64,000 bases of DNA from Methylobacterium fujisawaense (GCF_014138435.1 NZ_JACJIM010000003.1:663858-727857), one strand, 5' to 3'. Positions 23,656 through 32,708 are shown, counted from the stretch's first letter. Made by a program: numbers and translations. The notes: generated by a model from the sequence alone, not told the origin.

Positions 23656-23934
23656 TTACGCCAGCGGTCGCCCGGTCCGCGCGCTCCAGGCCTTCGCTCG
23701 GTCCCACGCGGCGGCGAGCGCCTCGATCGCTTCGTCCCGGGTCGCGGCCTCGCCGTTCAGCGGCCGGACGCCCGTCGCTTCGTGCCCGCGCTGGCAGCCC
23801 GTACAGGTCCAAGTCCACGAGCTGTTTTGCGGCCCCCCGTCGATCCGCTTGATGCGCCCGACGTGCTGACCCGCTTCCTCGGCGACGAAATCGTGGTGCG
23901 TGTCGGGGAAGGTGCGGCGCCAAACGAAGGTCAT
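23656..23934 (-). CDS. Small hypothetical protein
   Basis: 92 residues from ATG 23934. The N-terminal part is beta-like with charged residues (DFVAEEAGQHVGRIKRIDGG) and contains a WTWTCTGCQ segment with a Cys pair. The C-terminal helix is ATRDEAIEALAAAWDRAKAW. The pattern is common in short prophage genes of Rhizobiales. Function unknown. Five bases downstream of the next gene's stop, so it is in one operon with 23939-24145. Confidence 0.5.
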   Translation of the reverse strand: MTFVWRRTFPDTHHDFVAEEAGQHVGRIKRIDGGPQNSSWTWTCTGCQRGHEATGVRPLNGEAATRDEAIEALAAAWDRAKAWSARTGRPLA

Positions 23935-23938
23935 GTTG

Positions 23939-24145
23939 CTACGCCAAGGCGGCCATCAGCAGGCATTCGCGAGCCGTCTCCAGCCGCTCCTCGTCCGATC
24001 GATCAAGCAGGTCGGCGGCGATCTTCTCAACGATCTGTCGTGTGACTGCTTCGTCCAGACCTAGCCCGCGCGCGAATCCGTCAACGCGGCGCATCATGTA
24101 CTGGATCGCGGCTTGCTGGCGTAGAGGAGCGGGACCCTCGGTCAT
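23939..24145 (-). CDS. Small helical hypothetical protein
   Basis: 68 residues from ATG 24145, with GGGGTGATGAG upstream that also contains the stop of the preceding tiny ORF. Entirely helical with alternating acidic and hydrophobic residues (AVTRQIVEKIAADLLDRSDEERLETARECL). No domain is recognised. Part of the leftward string of small genes next to the attachment site. Confidence 0.45.
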   Translation of the reverse strand: MTEGPAPLRQQAAIQYMMRRVDGFARGLGLDEAVTRQIVEKIAADLLDRSDEERLETARECLLMAALA

Positions 24146-24149
24146 CTCA

Positions 24150-24239
24150 TCACCCCAAGAACTCTCGCAGCAACAGCAGAGCGACGCCGACAGCGACCAG
24201 TGAGTACATAACGAACCGGAAAGTGCGGTCTCTGGGCAT
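24150..24239 (-). CDS. 29-residue single-TM protein
   Basis: ATG 24239 to TGA 24150. Basic N-terminus (PRDRTFRF) then one hydrophobic helix (VMYSLVAVGVALLLL) and REFLG. The size and composition fit a tiny inner-membrane protein. It is spaced five bases from the next start, and GGGGTGATGAG serves as the downstream ribosome site. Too short for a firm call. Confidence 0.35.
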   Translation of the reverse strand: MPRDRTFRFVMYSLVAVGVALLLLREFLG

Positions 24240-24248
24240 GGCGTAGGC

Positions 24249-24332
24249 CTATCGACCTTCAACGAACATGAGCAGCAGCGCCCTGACGAGCATCAGGCTT
24301 CCGAAGATCCCAATCGCGAAGCCATTGTGCAT
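24249..24332 (-). CDS. 27-residue single-TM ORF
   Basis: ATG 24332 to TAG 24249. FAIGIFGSLMLVRALLLMFV is a clear TM helix. No good ribosome site is visible; a GTG farther upstream would extend it with a basic N-terminus. Listed because it continues the chain of tiny membrane ORFs. Confidence 0.25.
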   Translation of the reverse strand: MHNGFAIGIFGSLMLVRALLLMFVEGR

Positions 24333-24405
24333 GCCGAGTAACCGAGGATAGGTTCTGAGAGCTATATGGTGGCGAAGAAGATTCACCCGGGTGCCGTCTG
24401 CGGTG

Positions 24406-24666
24406 TCATCCCTTGATCGGATTGGCCAGCAGGATCGCGGTCCGAACCATGTTGCGCTTCCAGGCCGGCTTGTCGGTGGTGAGCGCCTCGGCCGCGCGGG
24501 TGTTGGTGCGGAGCGTCTCGACGAGGTCGAGCGTCCATCCCTTCGCGAGCGGGTAGGCCTCGGTTGCCAGATCCGCGAGCACCGCATCGACCGCGGCGTC
24601 GACCTCTTGGTCGGTGACCTCGGCGGCCTTGCGCAACTCGGAGACGGTTGCGGGATCCTTGGCCAT
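24406..24666 (-). CDS. Hypothetical protein at the prophage end
   Basis: 86 residues from ATG 24666. Helical: VSELRKAAEVTDQEVDAAVD, then LAKGWTLDLVETLRTNTRAA, then KPAWKRNMVRTAILLANPI. No domain is recognised, and an excisionase HTH is not evident. It is the last gene before the attachment site, about 145 bases away. Confidence 0.5.
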   Translation of the reverse strand: MAKDPATVSELRKAAEVTDQEVDAAVDAVLADLATEAYPLAKGWTLDLVETLRTNTRAAEALTTDKPAWKRNMVRTAILLANPIKG

Positions 24667-24810
24667 GGCCGAGGGGCAGCGCGGGCCCGCTCGGGTGTCG
24701 AGGTGGCAACAAATGGTTTGACAATCCGACACCTAAACCATTGGTACTGGTGGTGTGGTTTGCCGCGATTTCAGCAGCTAAGCGCTTGAGCTGAAACACA
24801 TAAGCCGGGC

Positions 24811-24855
24811 ATCATAATCCTTGTGTCGGGGGTTCAAATCCCTCCCTCGCTACCA
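24811..24855 (+). other. Truncated tRNA-Met(CAT) 3' end, attachment-site scar
   Basis: Reading to the right: anticodon loop ATCATAA with CAT (24811-24817), anticodon stem 3' strand TCCTT, variable GTGTC, T-arm GGGGG-TTCAAAT-CCCTC, acceptor 3' strand CCTCGCT, then A-CCA ending at 24855. The sequence upstream cannot form the matching 5' half (no AAGGA or AGCGAGG), so only the 3' part is here. This is what tRNA-targeting integrases leave at the distal end. The complete tRNA should be at the other end of the element, left of the window. Confidence 0.8.
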
Positions 24856-26159
24856 CTGATTTTATTGAGCTTTTCGGCGCCACGGACGATTCGACCGGTA
24901 AACTCGTACCGGGTTGGTACCGATGTCGCCTGTGTGCATGGACCGCTTCAGGTCCATTGCTCTAAAATGGCGCTTTCGTTCTTTCAGCTCAAGCGATCAA
25001 CGACCGGCAATCGCGCCGATGGTGGTGGCACGTCGGCCACCGGTCCTGCGCCAGCAAGGGAGTCGCATCGGCATCTTTTTGTAGTTGCATCTTCCAAGCT
25101 GGAACGAGGGTTCGACTTCCTCCGTCTCCGCCAGCATGACTCGACATCATCTAAGTCGCTGCGTTTGCTGGATTTTGCGAAAGTTAGATTCGCGGTTTGA
25201 CCCCGATTTGTCCCCCCGCGGCGGCACCGGCTCCAGCTTCTGAAGGTACACCGGTCTCGCGCCGCCAAGCGCCGCGACACAGCTGATAGGCTCGAAATGA
25301 AGGAACAGTGGTTCCTTCAACCCGGCCTGAGCCAGGCGGCCGGAAGGAACCGTGCGGCGTGACCGGCAACGGCGACGATCTGCGCCGTCGCACCTGGAAG
25401 GTGTCGCCATCGACGACGGGTCCTGTAGGCGGCATCCTCCTCCCATCGAAAGGACGGAGGGGAGAGGCATCCGATCGCAAGTCGGCGGACGTCCTATCGT
25501 CGCCTCCCACCGCCTCTCCGGAAGCGTGCTCCCGCGTCACTTGCATCAGAGCTCGCCGAGGCGGGGGCAGTGGCTCATCATCGGCACCTGCGGAGAACGA
25601 CGGAAATCGGGTGACGGGCACCTCGAGGGAGATGACCTTCCCTCTTCCTTGCGGAACTGTTCCTCAAGTTACGAAATGGACATCGCCTCGAAGCAAGCCG
25701 CGCATGCGGCGCCTGGCCAGTATAATGGCTTCGCGCTTCAGCCGGTGCGCTTCTGCCATCACCTTCTGACGGCTCCGCCGGGAGCGCTCGTCCCGCTCGA
25801 GCACCTGGACGATGTCGCCGTTCCCTAGCCGGACGGCTCCGTCCTGCTTAAGCAATGCAAGAGCGCGCCCAGGCAGAATCCGGTGCCCGACAGGACGGCC
25901 GATCTCTGGAAGACCTTCGCATTGGCTTGAAGGGTGCCGGCGCGGCAGCATCGACGTCTTGAAGGCGCGGTTCAGCCTCTACGTGGTGCCGACGCGGCCA
26001 GGAAAGTTGGTCCAGGCGCTTCACGAAGCCCGCAGCAAAGACGAGGTGGTCTCGGTCGACGCGAAGGTCAGAAGACTGGTCTAGAATACCGCGACATCCG
26101 CCGCGTGCGCATCGCATCTGAAAAGATATCTAGCCGCGGACAAGGACCTTCGAGCATGC
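24856..26159. other. No supported gene; degraded region
   Basis: The stretch contains many short overlapping frames on both strands, but none has a convincing domain, start and ribosome site together. A minus-strand frame at 25664-25951 (segment [18 protein letters not shown]) and a plus-strand frame near 25966-26084 look protein-like and may be remnants. A tRNA-like 3' end is at 25106-25133. Confidence 0.4.
25106..25133 (+). other. tRNA-Ser or tmRNA-like 3' end
   Basis: T-arm GAGGG-TTCGACT-TCCTC (25106-25122), acceptor 3' strand CGTCTCC (25123-25129), then G-CCA to 25133. Upstream there is no GGAGACG 5' strand, so it is a fragment. The acceptor fits tRNA-Ser, whereas the TTCGACT loop and the preceding GGAACG are tmRNA-like. 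Probably the scar of another integrated element. Confidence 0.5.
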
Positions 26160-26615
26160 GTGATTGCTCGGTTCCGTCTGGAGAACGGCGACCACCCTCC
26201 CGTTTCGCCTTTGCTGAAACTCATCGAGGTGACGGTTCCGCCGGAACTCGCGTTGGCCATAGCCAGGAGCGCCATCGGCATCGCGAAGGAATGGGCCGAC
26301 GAATTGATCCGCGCAGGCAGGCCGGCGATCATCGAAGGAGATGCCTACAAGCGGCAGTTCCGTTCCTTCATCCAAAGGCACAACCTGCCGGACCTTCTGG
26401 TCTCCCTGGCTCCCAAGCCCGTGCCGGGCGACATCGAAGCCCTGTTGGCCGTCCGGCCTACGTTCGTCCGCCAGCTCGAGATCATCGAGGCGGGGCTGGA
26501 CGAAACGTCCTGCGCGGTGAGCGACTACCTGCGAACGTCGGCGGACAAGACGATGTGGGCGGAGCAAGGCCTCCTCTATGTCCTGGAGCAGGCCAGGCAC
26601 GAGCGCCGCCCCTCC
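26160..26615 (+). pseudogene. Unknown ORF running into a transposase fragment
   Basis: The frame starts at ATG 26160 and reads ENGDHPPVSPLLKLIEVTVP, ALAIARSAIGIAKEWADELI, the segment FRSFIQRHNLPDLLVSLAPK and a helical continuation to about residue 152. It looks like a real alpha/beta protein but matches no family I know. At 26616 it passes without a stop into IS3-family transposase sequence, so its natural C-terminus has been replaced. Likely non-functional. Confidence 0.4.
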
Positions 26616-26700
26616 GCTGGTAGTGGCCTCGTCTGCCACTCCGACCGCGGCTCGCACTACGTCAGCATCCGCTACACTGAGCGCCTTACTGAGGCCGGCG
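26616..26700 (+). mobile_element. IS3-family transposase (OrfB) fragment
   Basis: The translated stretch VCHSDRGSHYVSIRYTERLTEAG is the DDE-domain block of IS3/IS2-type OrfB (HSDRG followed by YVSIRYTERL). Only about 28 residues remain. A dispersed repeat copy starts directly after it, so both ends of the insertion sequence are lost. Confidence 0.75.
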
Positions 26701-26795
26701 ACCGAGATGGACGTGAAGCCGAACGTCCGGTTCTGCGCGCGATGGCGATTTGGCATGACGTAGTCTGGCCGATAGCGGCTGGTCCGCTCCGGAGG
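26700..26795. repeat. Dispersed intergenic repeat, copy A
   Basis: Shares the ordered blocks GACC-GATGGACG, AAGCCGAA-GTCCGG, CTGCGCGC, GCATGACGTAGTCTGGCCGA and GGTCCGCT-CGGAGGA with 36103-36204 and 46054-46153. It directly abuts the IS3 remnant. Confidence 0.75.
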
Positions 26796-26977
26796 AGACA
26801 CGCCGCAATAGCAGACCCGATCTATCCGGCCGTAAGCCGGATCCCGAACGCCGCCCCCGTCGTGGCTGGCCGGTTCACGGGGCCGGGTTCGCCCCGGGCC
26901 CGGCGCAAGTGAAGCATGGGCCGCCGCGCATAGGCCGCTACGACTCGCAGGCCGCCGGACCCGCCCAGCTGCCCGCG

Positions 26978-27652
26978 CTAGCCCCTCTCCACCATGACGA
27001 CGATGTACACGCAGGGGACAGACCCCTCGTTACACAGACGGTAAGACGACTCGATCATGAAGGAGAGGGTGTCCCCGGACGAGATTTTGTACTCTTGGTC
27101 ATCTATCAGGGCGGTCAATTCGCCTTCCTGCATCAGGATATGTTTTTCGACCGCGGTCGGATAGACGGGCAGAAGCCCGGATGATTGGCCGGGCGGAATG
27201 CAGTGCTTGACGATCTCGGCGCCCCCGCCCTCGCGCAGGGGCGACAGCACCGTCCGCTCGAAGCCGCTCTGCGGATCGCGGAACGTGACTTGGTCCGCGC
27301 TCCGGTTCGACGCGACCCCGGTCGCCGCCGGCTCGACGCCGAGCAGGGACGACATCGAAACGTTCAACCCTCGCGCGATGCGCACGACGATCGGCAGGGT
27401 CGGCGACTTTTCGCTCCGCTCGATCGCGGAGAGGAAGGCCCGGCTCACCTGAGAGCGCCCGGACAACTCGTTGAGCGTCAAGCCTCGCTTCTTGCGCAGG
27501 TCACGGACGCGCCCGCCGAGATTTTTCGAGACCGTTTCGCACAGTCGCCCCTGCGACTCAGCGTCCCTGTCGTGCTCGCTGCTCTCGTCGCCGAGCGGTG
27601 ATGGACCGATGTCGGCCGTCAAAGCACGATCAGGATTCGGCGAGGTCTTCAT
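26978..27652 (-). CDS. XRE-cupin transcriptional regulator
   Basis: 224 residues from ATG 27652 (an upstream frame to 27697 exists). Residues about 50-105 are an XRE HTH (GGRVRDLRKKRGLTLNELSG, then SRAFLSAIERSEKSPTLPIV). Residues about 145-222 are a cupin-2 barrel (VEKHILMQEGELTALIDDQE, SSGDTLSFM). This HTH-cupin class (SutR/PuuR-like) senses small metabolites and controls adjacent catabolic genes. It is divergent from the MHS transporter with a perfect 16-bp palindrome in between, so control of 28093-35869 is a sound inference. Confidence 0.8.
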   Translation of the reverse strand: MKTSPNPDRALTADIGPSPLGDESSEHDRDAESQGRLCETVSKNLGGRVRDLRKKRGLTLNELSGRSQVSRAFLSAIERSEKSPTLPIVVRIARGLNVSMSSLLGVEPAATGVASNRSADQVTFRDPQSGFERTVLSPLREGGGAEIVKHCIPPGQSSGLLPVYPTAVEKHILMQEGELTALIDDQEYKISSGDTLSFMIESSYRLCNEGSVPCVYIVVMVERG

Positions 27653-27780
27653 CGGAGGCGAGCCACATCCCAGGATCCCGGCAGCACGGGCCGCCATACA
27701 GGGCTCTACACCGGCGATCCAAGCGTCGTCGAAAAGATGAGCCCGCGGGCCGTTCCATGATCCCCTATCAATCCAGTGAA

Positions 27781-27796
27781 TTCTTCTATAGAAGAA
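27781..27796. promoter_or_regulatory. Perfect palindrome, candidate XRE-cupin operator
   Basis: TTCTTCTATAGAAGAA, an exact 16-bp dyad, lies 129 bases upstream of the regulator start and 296 bases upstream of the transporter start. No other palindrome this strong is seen in the 440-base divergent gap, which has no gene. Confidence 0.6.
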
Positions 27797-28092
27797 AAAT
27801 GTGATCGCGAATCACCAATTCCGGCCGTGAATGCGCGGGCGGGGTGAACAAGGCCGAGACGGCCGATCGGGAAGGAAGCGCCTAGAATGCCCCCTGGATC
27901 CGTAGGTCCGGGGCCGTGCGGTGCTGGCGCGAGACTCTTCGCCCGAACGTCGTCCGAAGCCTGGCCTCACCCAGACCGACTCCGCCCCGGAGTTTGAGCA
28001 CTCGACGGCCGAACCTCCTTGTTCGGATGTCGAACTTCAGAACAGGACGGGCGGCCTCACAGTGCTGTCCTCAGCGTCCGGGGGGATGTGAG

Positions 28093-29745
28093 ATGGCGAC
28101 AGCCGCTGTGTTGGGTCGTGCCGCGAGCATGACGGCCAAGGAGAAGCGCGTCATCGTGGCCGCATCACTCGGCACGGTGTTCGAGTTCTACGATTTCTTC
28201 CTGATCGGGCTGCTGGCTTCTGAGATCGCCAAAGCCTTCTTCTCCGGGGTGAACCCGACAGCGGGCTTCATCTTCACACTTCTGGGATTCGCCGCGGGCT
28301 TCCTGCTGCGCCCGTTCGGCGCCGTCGTGTTCGGCCGCCTCGGCGACCTCGTCGGCCGGAAATACACCTTCCTCGTCACCATCCTGCTGATGGGCCTCTC
28401 GACCTTCGTGGTCGGCCTCGTGCCGACCTACGCGACCATCGGCATCACGGCGCCGATCGCCTTCATCACCCTGCGCATGATCCAGGGGCTGGCCCTCGGC
28501 GGCGAGTTCGGCGGCGCCATCATCTACGTGGCCGAGCACGCCCCGGCCGACCGTCGTGCGGCCTGGAACGGCTACGTGGTCCTGACCGCGGCGCTCGGCT
28601 TCCTGCTGGCCGTCGGGGTGATCATCCCGCTCCGCCTCAGCCTCGGGGCAGGTCCGTTCACGGATTGGGGCTGGCGCATCCCATTCCTGGTCTCGGTGAT
28701 CCTGTTGGCCATCTCGGTCTGGATCCGGCTGATGCTCGACGAGAGCCCGGAGTTCCGGCGCATGAAGGCGGAGGGCAAGGGCTCGAAGGCCCCCGTGGCC
28801 GAGGCCTTCGGCCAGTGGCGCAACCTGCGCCTGATCCTCATCGCGGCCCTGTGCATCGTCCCCGGCCAGGCGGTGGTCTGGTACACGGGCCAGTTCTACT
28901 CGTTCTTCTTCCTGACCAAGGTCCTCAAGGTCGAGGGGCTGACCGCCAACCTGCTCCTGATCATCGCCACCGCGCTCTCGGCGCCGCTCTACGTGGTGTT
29001 CGGCGCCCTGGCCGACCGCATCGGCCGCAAGCCGGTGTTCCTGATGGGTTTCGTCCTGGCGGCGGTGCTGACCCTGCCGATCTTCCACGCCCTGACCACC
29101 TACGCGAACCCGGCGCTGGCGCGGGCGCAGGAGAATGCGCCGATCACCGTGGTGGCCGATCCCGCCGAGTGCGCGGTGCAGTTCAACCCGGTCGGGACCG
29201 CCACGTTCACGTCGTCCTGCGACGTGGTGACGGACGCGATCGCCAAGCTCGGCCTCAGCTACGACCGGCGCAGCGGCACGGGTCCGGCGACGGTGCAGGT
29301 CGGCTCCGCGCGCGTGGCCGGCTACGCGGGCGACACGCCCGATGCGGCTACCCAGAAGGCGCGGTTCGAGCGCGAGCTGAAGGCCGCGCTGGCCGCCGCC
29401 GGCTACCCGCTCGGCGACGCGGACCCGAACGCCATCAACAAGCCGATGATCGTGCTGCTGCTGTTCGTCCTCCTGAGCTTCGGCACCATGACCTTCTCGG
29501 CCTCCACCACCGCGTTGCTGGAGATGTTCCCCTCGCGCATCCGCTACACGGCGATGTCGTTTCCCTACAATCTCAGCTCGGCGTGGTTCGGGGGGTTCCT
29601 GCCGGCCACCGCCTTCTCGATCGTGGCGGCCACCGGCAACGTCTATTCCGGCCTCTACTACCCGATCGGCGTCGTCGTCGCCGCGGCGATCCTCAGCCTC
29701 CTGTTCGCGCGCGAGACGCGCGGGACGGACATCTCCCGGGCCTGA
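28093..29745 (+). CDS. MHS-family MFS metabolite:proton symporter
   Basis: 550 residues from ATG 28093. Twelve TM helices are expected. The MFS/MHS signatures FGRLGDLVGRKYTF (loop 2-3), RMIQGLALGGEFGGAI (TM4-5) and ADRIGRKPVF (loop 8-9) are present. An 80-residue soluble insertion (about 355-445, with a Cys pair CAVQF...SSCDV) interrupts the second half between TM helices and is probably periplasmic. MHS carriers import mono-, di- or tricarboxylates, proline or betaine. It heads the catabolic operon and follows the palindromic operator. Confidence 0.85.
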   Translation: MATAAVLGRAASMTAKEKRVIVAASLGTVFEFYDFFLIGLLASEIAKAFFSGVNPTAGFIFTLLGFAAGFLLRPFGAVVFGRLGDLVGRKYTFLVTILLMGLSTFVVGLVPTYATIGITAPIAFITLRMIQGLALGGEFGGAIIYVAEHAPADRRAAWNGYVVLTAALGFLLAVGVIIPLRLSLGAGPFTDWGWRIPFLVSVILLAISVWIRLMLDESPEFRRMKAEGKGSKAPVAEAFGQWRNLRLILIAALCIVPGQAVVWYTGQFYSFFFLTKVLKVEGLTANLLLIIATALSAPLYVVFGALADRIGRKPVFLMGFVLAAVLTLPIFHALTTYANPALARAQENAPITVVADPAECAVQFNPVGTATFTSSCDVVTDAIAKLGLSYDRRSGTGPATVQVGSARVAGYAGDTPDAATQKARFERELKAALAAAGYPLGDADPNAINKPMIVLLLFVLLSFGTMTFSASTTALLEMFPSRIRYTAMSFPYNLSSAWFGGFLPATAFSIVAATGNVYSGLYYPIGVVVAAAILSLLFARETRGTDISRA

Positions 29746-29788
29746 CCCAGTCCGCGCCCTGACGCCGGATGCCACAGCGGAGCGTGCC

Positions 29789-30982
29789 ATGAGCCTGACC
29801 TACTTCATGCCGACCCGGGTCGTCTGGGGTCCCGGTTCCCTCGACGGCGTCGGGCCGGCGACCCACGGCCTGGGATGTCGCAACGTTCTGGTCGTCACCG
29901 ATCCGGTGATCGGCAAGCAAGCCTTCTTCGCCCGCGTCCTAGACAGCCTGAGAGCGGCGGGGCTCGAGACCGCGCTGTTCGACGCCTGCGGGATCGACGC
30001 GCGGCTCGCGCATATCGACGAACAGGCGGCCCGCTGCCGCGCGGAGCGGATCGACGGCATCGTCTGCGTCGGCGGCGGCTCGGTGATGTGCACCGGCAAG
30101 GGCGTGGCGATCGTCGCGGCCAACGGCACCACCCTGCGCGATCACCTGGGCGCCGGGAATTTCGACCGGCCGGCGCTGCCGATGGTCATGGTGCCGACCA
30201 CGGCGGGTTCGGGGTCGGAGGTTTCGCAGTTCACCATCGTCAAGGACGAGGAACGGCACCTGAAGCTCCTCGCCGGCGGGCCGCTGAGCTTCCCGGCGGT
30301 CGCCGTCCTCGATCCCGCGGTGCTTGCGACGCTGCCGCGGAGCGCGGCGGTCCTGCCCGCGGTCGACGCGCTGACGCACGCGATCGAGGCCTACCTGTCG
30401 GATCTCGCCTCGCCGCTCACCGACGCGCTGGCGCTGGAATCGGCCCGCTTGCAGGCCGCCTCGATGCGCGCCTCGATCCTCGACGGCGACGAGGCCGCGC
30501 GGGCCGACAACCTGCTCGCCTCGGCCATGTCCAACATCGCCTGCGGCAACGCCCGGCTCAGCCACGCGCACGCCCTGTCGCTGCCCCTCGAAGGCCATCT
30601 CGACCTCGCGCACCCGCTCGGCGTCGGGACGCTCGTGCCCTGGACCATGGCCCACAACGCAGCGGCGGTGCCCACCAAGGGCCGACGGCTTGCCGAGGCC
30701 CTCGGAGCCGACGTCGCCGGCCTCACCGACGCGCAGGCCGTCGAGGCCGGCGTCGCGGCCCTGTTCCGCCTCTACGACGACATCGGCTTCGCCCGCCATC
30801 TGTCGCCGGATCACCTGCCGCCGGAGCGCTGCGCCGAGATGGCCCGCCTCGCGGTTCCGGGCCTCTACGCGCCGCAGACGCCGCCGCACATCGACGAGGA
30901 TACCCACATCGTCGCGCCGGCGGCCCGGCCGATGACCGTCGCGCAGGCGACGCGGATCTACGAGCGCTGCCTCGGCCGCTGA
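29789..30982 (+). CDS. Fe-dependent alcohol dehydrogenase
   Basis: 397 residues, ATG 29789 with GGAG upstream. N-terminal dinucleotide-binding motif GGGSVMCTGKGVA (about 95) and PTTAGSGSEVS (about 135). Metal ligands lie in DALTHAIEAYLS (Asp, His) and in the later LSHAHALSLPLEGHLDLAHPLG block (two His). It fits the iron-containing ADH family that includes lactaldehyde, glycerol/butanol and maleylacetate reductases. It sits 43 bases after the transporter and just before an aldehyde dehydrogenase, suggesting sequential oxidation of an alcohol to an acid. Confidence 0.9.
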   Translation: MSLTYFMPTRVVWGPGSLDGVGPATHGLGCRNVLVVTDPVIGKQAFFARVLDSLRAAGLETALFDACGIDARLAHIDEQAARCRAERIDGIVCVGGGSVMCTGKGVAIVAANGTTLRDHLGAGNFDRPALPMVMVPTTAGSGSEVSQFTIVKDEERHLKLLAGGPLSFPAVAVLDPAVLATLPRSAAVLPAVDALTHAIEAYLSDLASPLTDALALESARLQAASMRASILDGDEAARADNLLASAMSNIACGNARLSHAHALSLPLEGHLDLAHPLGVGTLVPWTMAHNAAAVPTKGRRLAEALGADVAGLTDAQAVEAGVAALFRLYDDIGFARHLSPDHLPPERCAEMARLAVPGLYAPQTPPHIDEDTHIVAPAARPMTVAQATRIYERCLGR

Positions 30983-31028
30983 GGCCCAGGGGACGCACGG
31001 GAACCAGAGACAGATCAGGAGATCAGGG

Positions 31029-32576
31029 ATGGACGAGTCCTCGACCCCCGGCCAGCCGGGTTCAAGCGCCGCGTCGGAGCGCGGGCCGGAGGCCGGCGTG
31101 CGCGACCTGGACATGTATATCGACGGCGACTGGCGTGCCTCGGCCACCGGGCGATGGATTGAGACCAAGGATCCCTACACCAACCGGGTCTGGGCGCGGA
31201 TCCCCGAGGCCGGCGCCGCGGATGTCGACGCGGCCGTCCGCGCGGCGCACGCCGCGTTCTCCGACGGTCCGTGGGCGCGCATGACCGCCAGCGACCGCGG
31301 GCTGCTGCTCCACCGTCTCGGCGACGTGATCGCCGCGAACGCGCAGGAGCTGGCCGATCTGGAGGTCCGCGACAACGGCAAGCTCATGGTCGAGATGCTC
31401 GGCCAGATGAAATACCTGCCGCGCTGGTTCCAATACTACGGCGGTCTCGCCGACAAGATCGAGGGCTCGGTGCCGCCGACCGACAAGGTCGGCATGTTCA
31501 ACTACGTCGTACACGAGCCGATCGGCGTGGTCGGAGCGATCACGCCGTGGAACTCGCCACTCCTGTTGACGGTGTGGAAGCTCGCACCGGCGCTCGCGGC
31601 GGGCAACACCGTGGTCGTCAAGCCCTCCGAGTTCGCCTCGGCCTCCATGCTCGGGCTGGCGCGGCTGTTCGAGGAAGCGGGCTTCCCGAAGGGTGTCGTC
31701 AACGTGGTGACCGGCTACGGGGCCGAGGCCGGCCGCGCGCTGGTCGAGCACCCGCTCGTGGAGCGCATCGCCTTCACGGGCTCCGACCTCGGCGGTGCCA
31801 AGATCTCGGAGGCCGCGGGCCGCCAGTTCAAGCGCGTGTCGCTGGAACTCGGGGGCAAGTCCCCGCACATCGTATTCGCGGACGCCGACATCGACGCGGC
31901 GGTCAAGGGCGTCATCTCCGGCATCTTCGCCGCCGCCGGCCAGACCTGCATGGCGGGTTCGCGGCTGCTGCTGCACGCCTCGATTCACGACGCCTTCGTC
32001 GAGAAGCTCGTGGCGCGCATGCGGGAGGCCCGGCTCGGCGATCCCCGCGCGGCCGATACCGATGTCGGCCCGATCGCCACCGAGCCGCAGCTCGCGAAGG
32101 TCCTGGACTACATCGAGATCGCCAAGGCCGAGGGCGCCCGCTGCGTGCTCGGCGGCAAGCGGGCGAGCGATCCCCGGCTCGGCGAGGGCTGGTTCGTCGA
32201 GCCGACGATCTTCACGGGCGTGACCAACCAGATGCGGATCGCCCGCGAGGAGGTGTTCGGCCCGTTGCTATCGATCATGACGTTCGAGACCGACGACGAA
32301 GCCGTGGCGATCGCCAACGACACGCCCTACGGCCTCGCCGCCGGGTTCTGGACGACGGATCTCGGACGGGCCCTGAACCTGCCCAGGCGCCTGCGTGCGG
32401 GCACCGTCTGGGTGAACGCCTACCGTGTGGTCAGCTACCTCGCGCCCTTCGGCGGGTTCAAGAACTCCGGCATCGGTCGGGAGAACGGGCTCGCGGCGAT
32501 CCACGAGTACCTTGAGACAAAGAGCGTCTTTATCAATCCAAAATCGTCCATCACGAACCCGTTCACTCTGCAATAA
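31029..32576 (+). CDS. Aldehyde dehydrogenase
   Basis: 515 residues, ATG 31029 with AGGAG. All catalytic elements are present: ITPWNSPLL (Asn about 174), the general base Glu in LELGGKSPH (about 273), and the nucleophile Cys in GQTCMAGSR (about 305). KPSEFA and GFKNSGIGRENG complete the NAD-binding and C-terminal signatures. It is of the betaine/gamma-aminobutyraldehyde-like ALDH type. It probably oxidises the aldehyde made by the preceding Fe-ADH. The N-terminal 30 residues are a disordered extension. Confidence 0.9.
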   Translation: MDESSTPGQPGSSAASERGPEAGVRDLDMYIDGDWRASATGRWIETKDPYTNRVWARIPEAGAADVDAAVRAAHAAFSDGPWARMTASDRGLLLHRLGDVIAANAQELADLEVRDNGKLMVEMLGQMKYLPRWFQYYGGLADKIEGSVPPTDKVGMFNYVVHEPIGVVGAITPWNSPLLLTVWKLAPALAAGNTVVVKPSEFASASMLGLARLFEEAGFPKGVVNVVTGYGAEAGRALVEHPLVERIAFTGSDLGGAKISEAAGRQFKRVSLELGGKSPHIVFADADIDAAVKGVISGIFAAAGQTCMAGSRLLLHASIHDAFVEKLVARMREARLGDPRAADTDVGPIATEPQLAKVLDYIEIAKAEGARCVLGGKRASDPRLGEGWFVEPTIFTGVTNQMRIAREEVFGPLLSIMTFETDDEAVAIANDTPYGLAAGFWTTDLGRALNLPRRLRAGTVWVNAYRVVSYLAPFGGFKNSGIGRENGLAAIHEYLETKSVFINPKSSITNPFTLQ

Positions 32577-32708
32577 TGTAACTAGAGGTGCAGCGCGCCG
32601 GTCCAGGCTGGACAATACTGCAAGACCTGGCGCCTGGAGGCGACGACAAGACGGGAGCCCGGGCTAGCGCCCGGCAGCCCGCGACACGGATCACGAGGGA
32701 GGCCCCCG

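Noticed and set aside
25308..25828. Overlapping 150-residue frames in the degraded region
   Set aside because: No ribosome site, no motif, and both strands are open in several frames.
28165..31168. 541- and 409-residue antisense frames over the MHS and Fe-ADH genes
   Set aside because: The plus strand encodes clear enzymes with family motifs; the antisense products are low-complexity Arg/His/Asp-rich.
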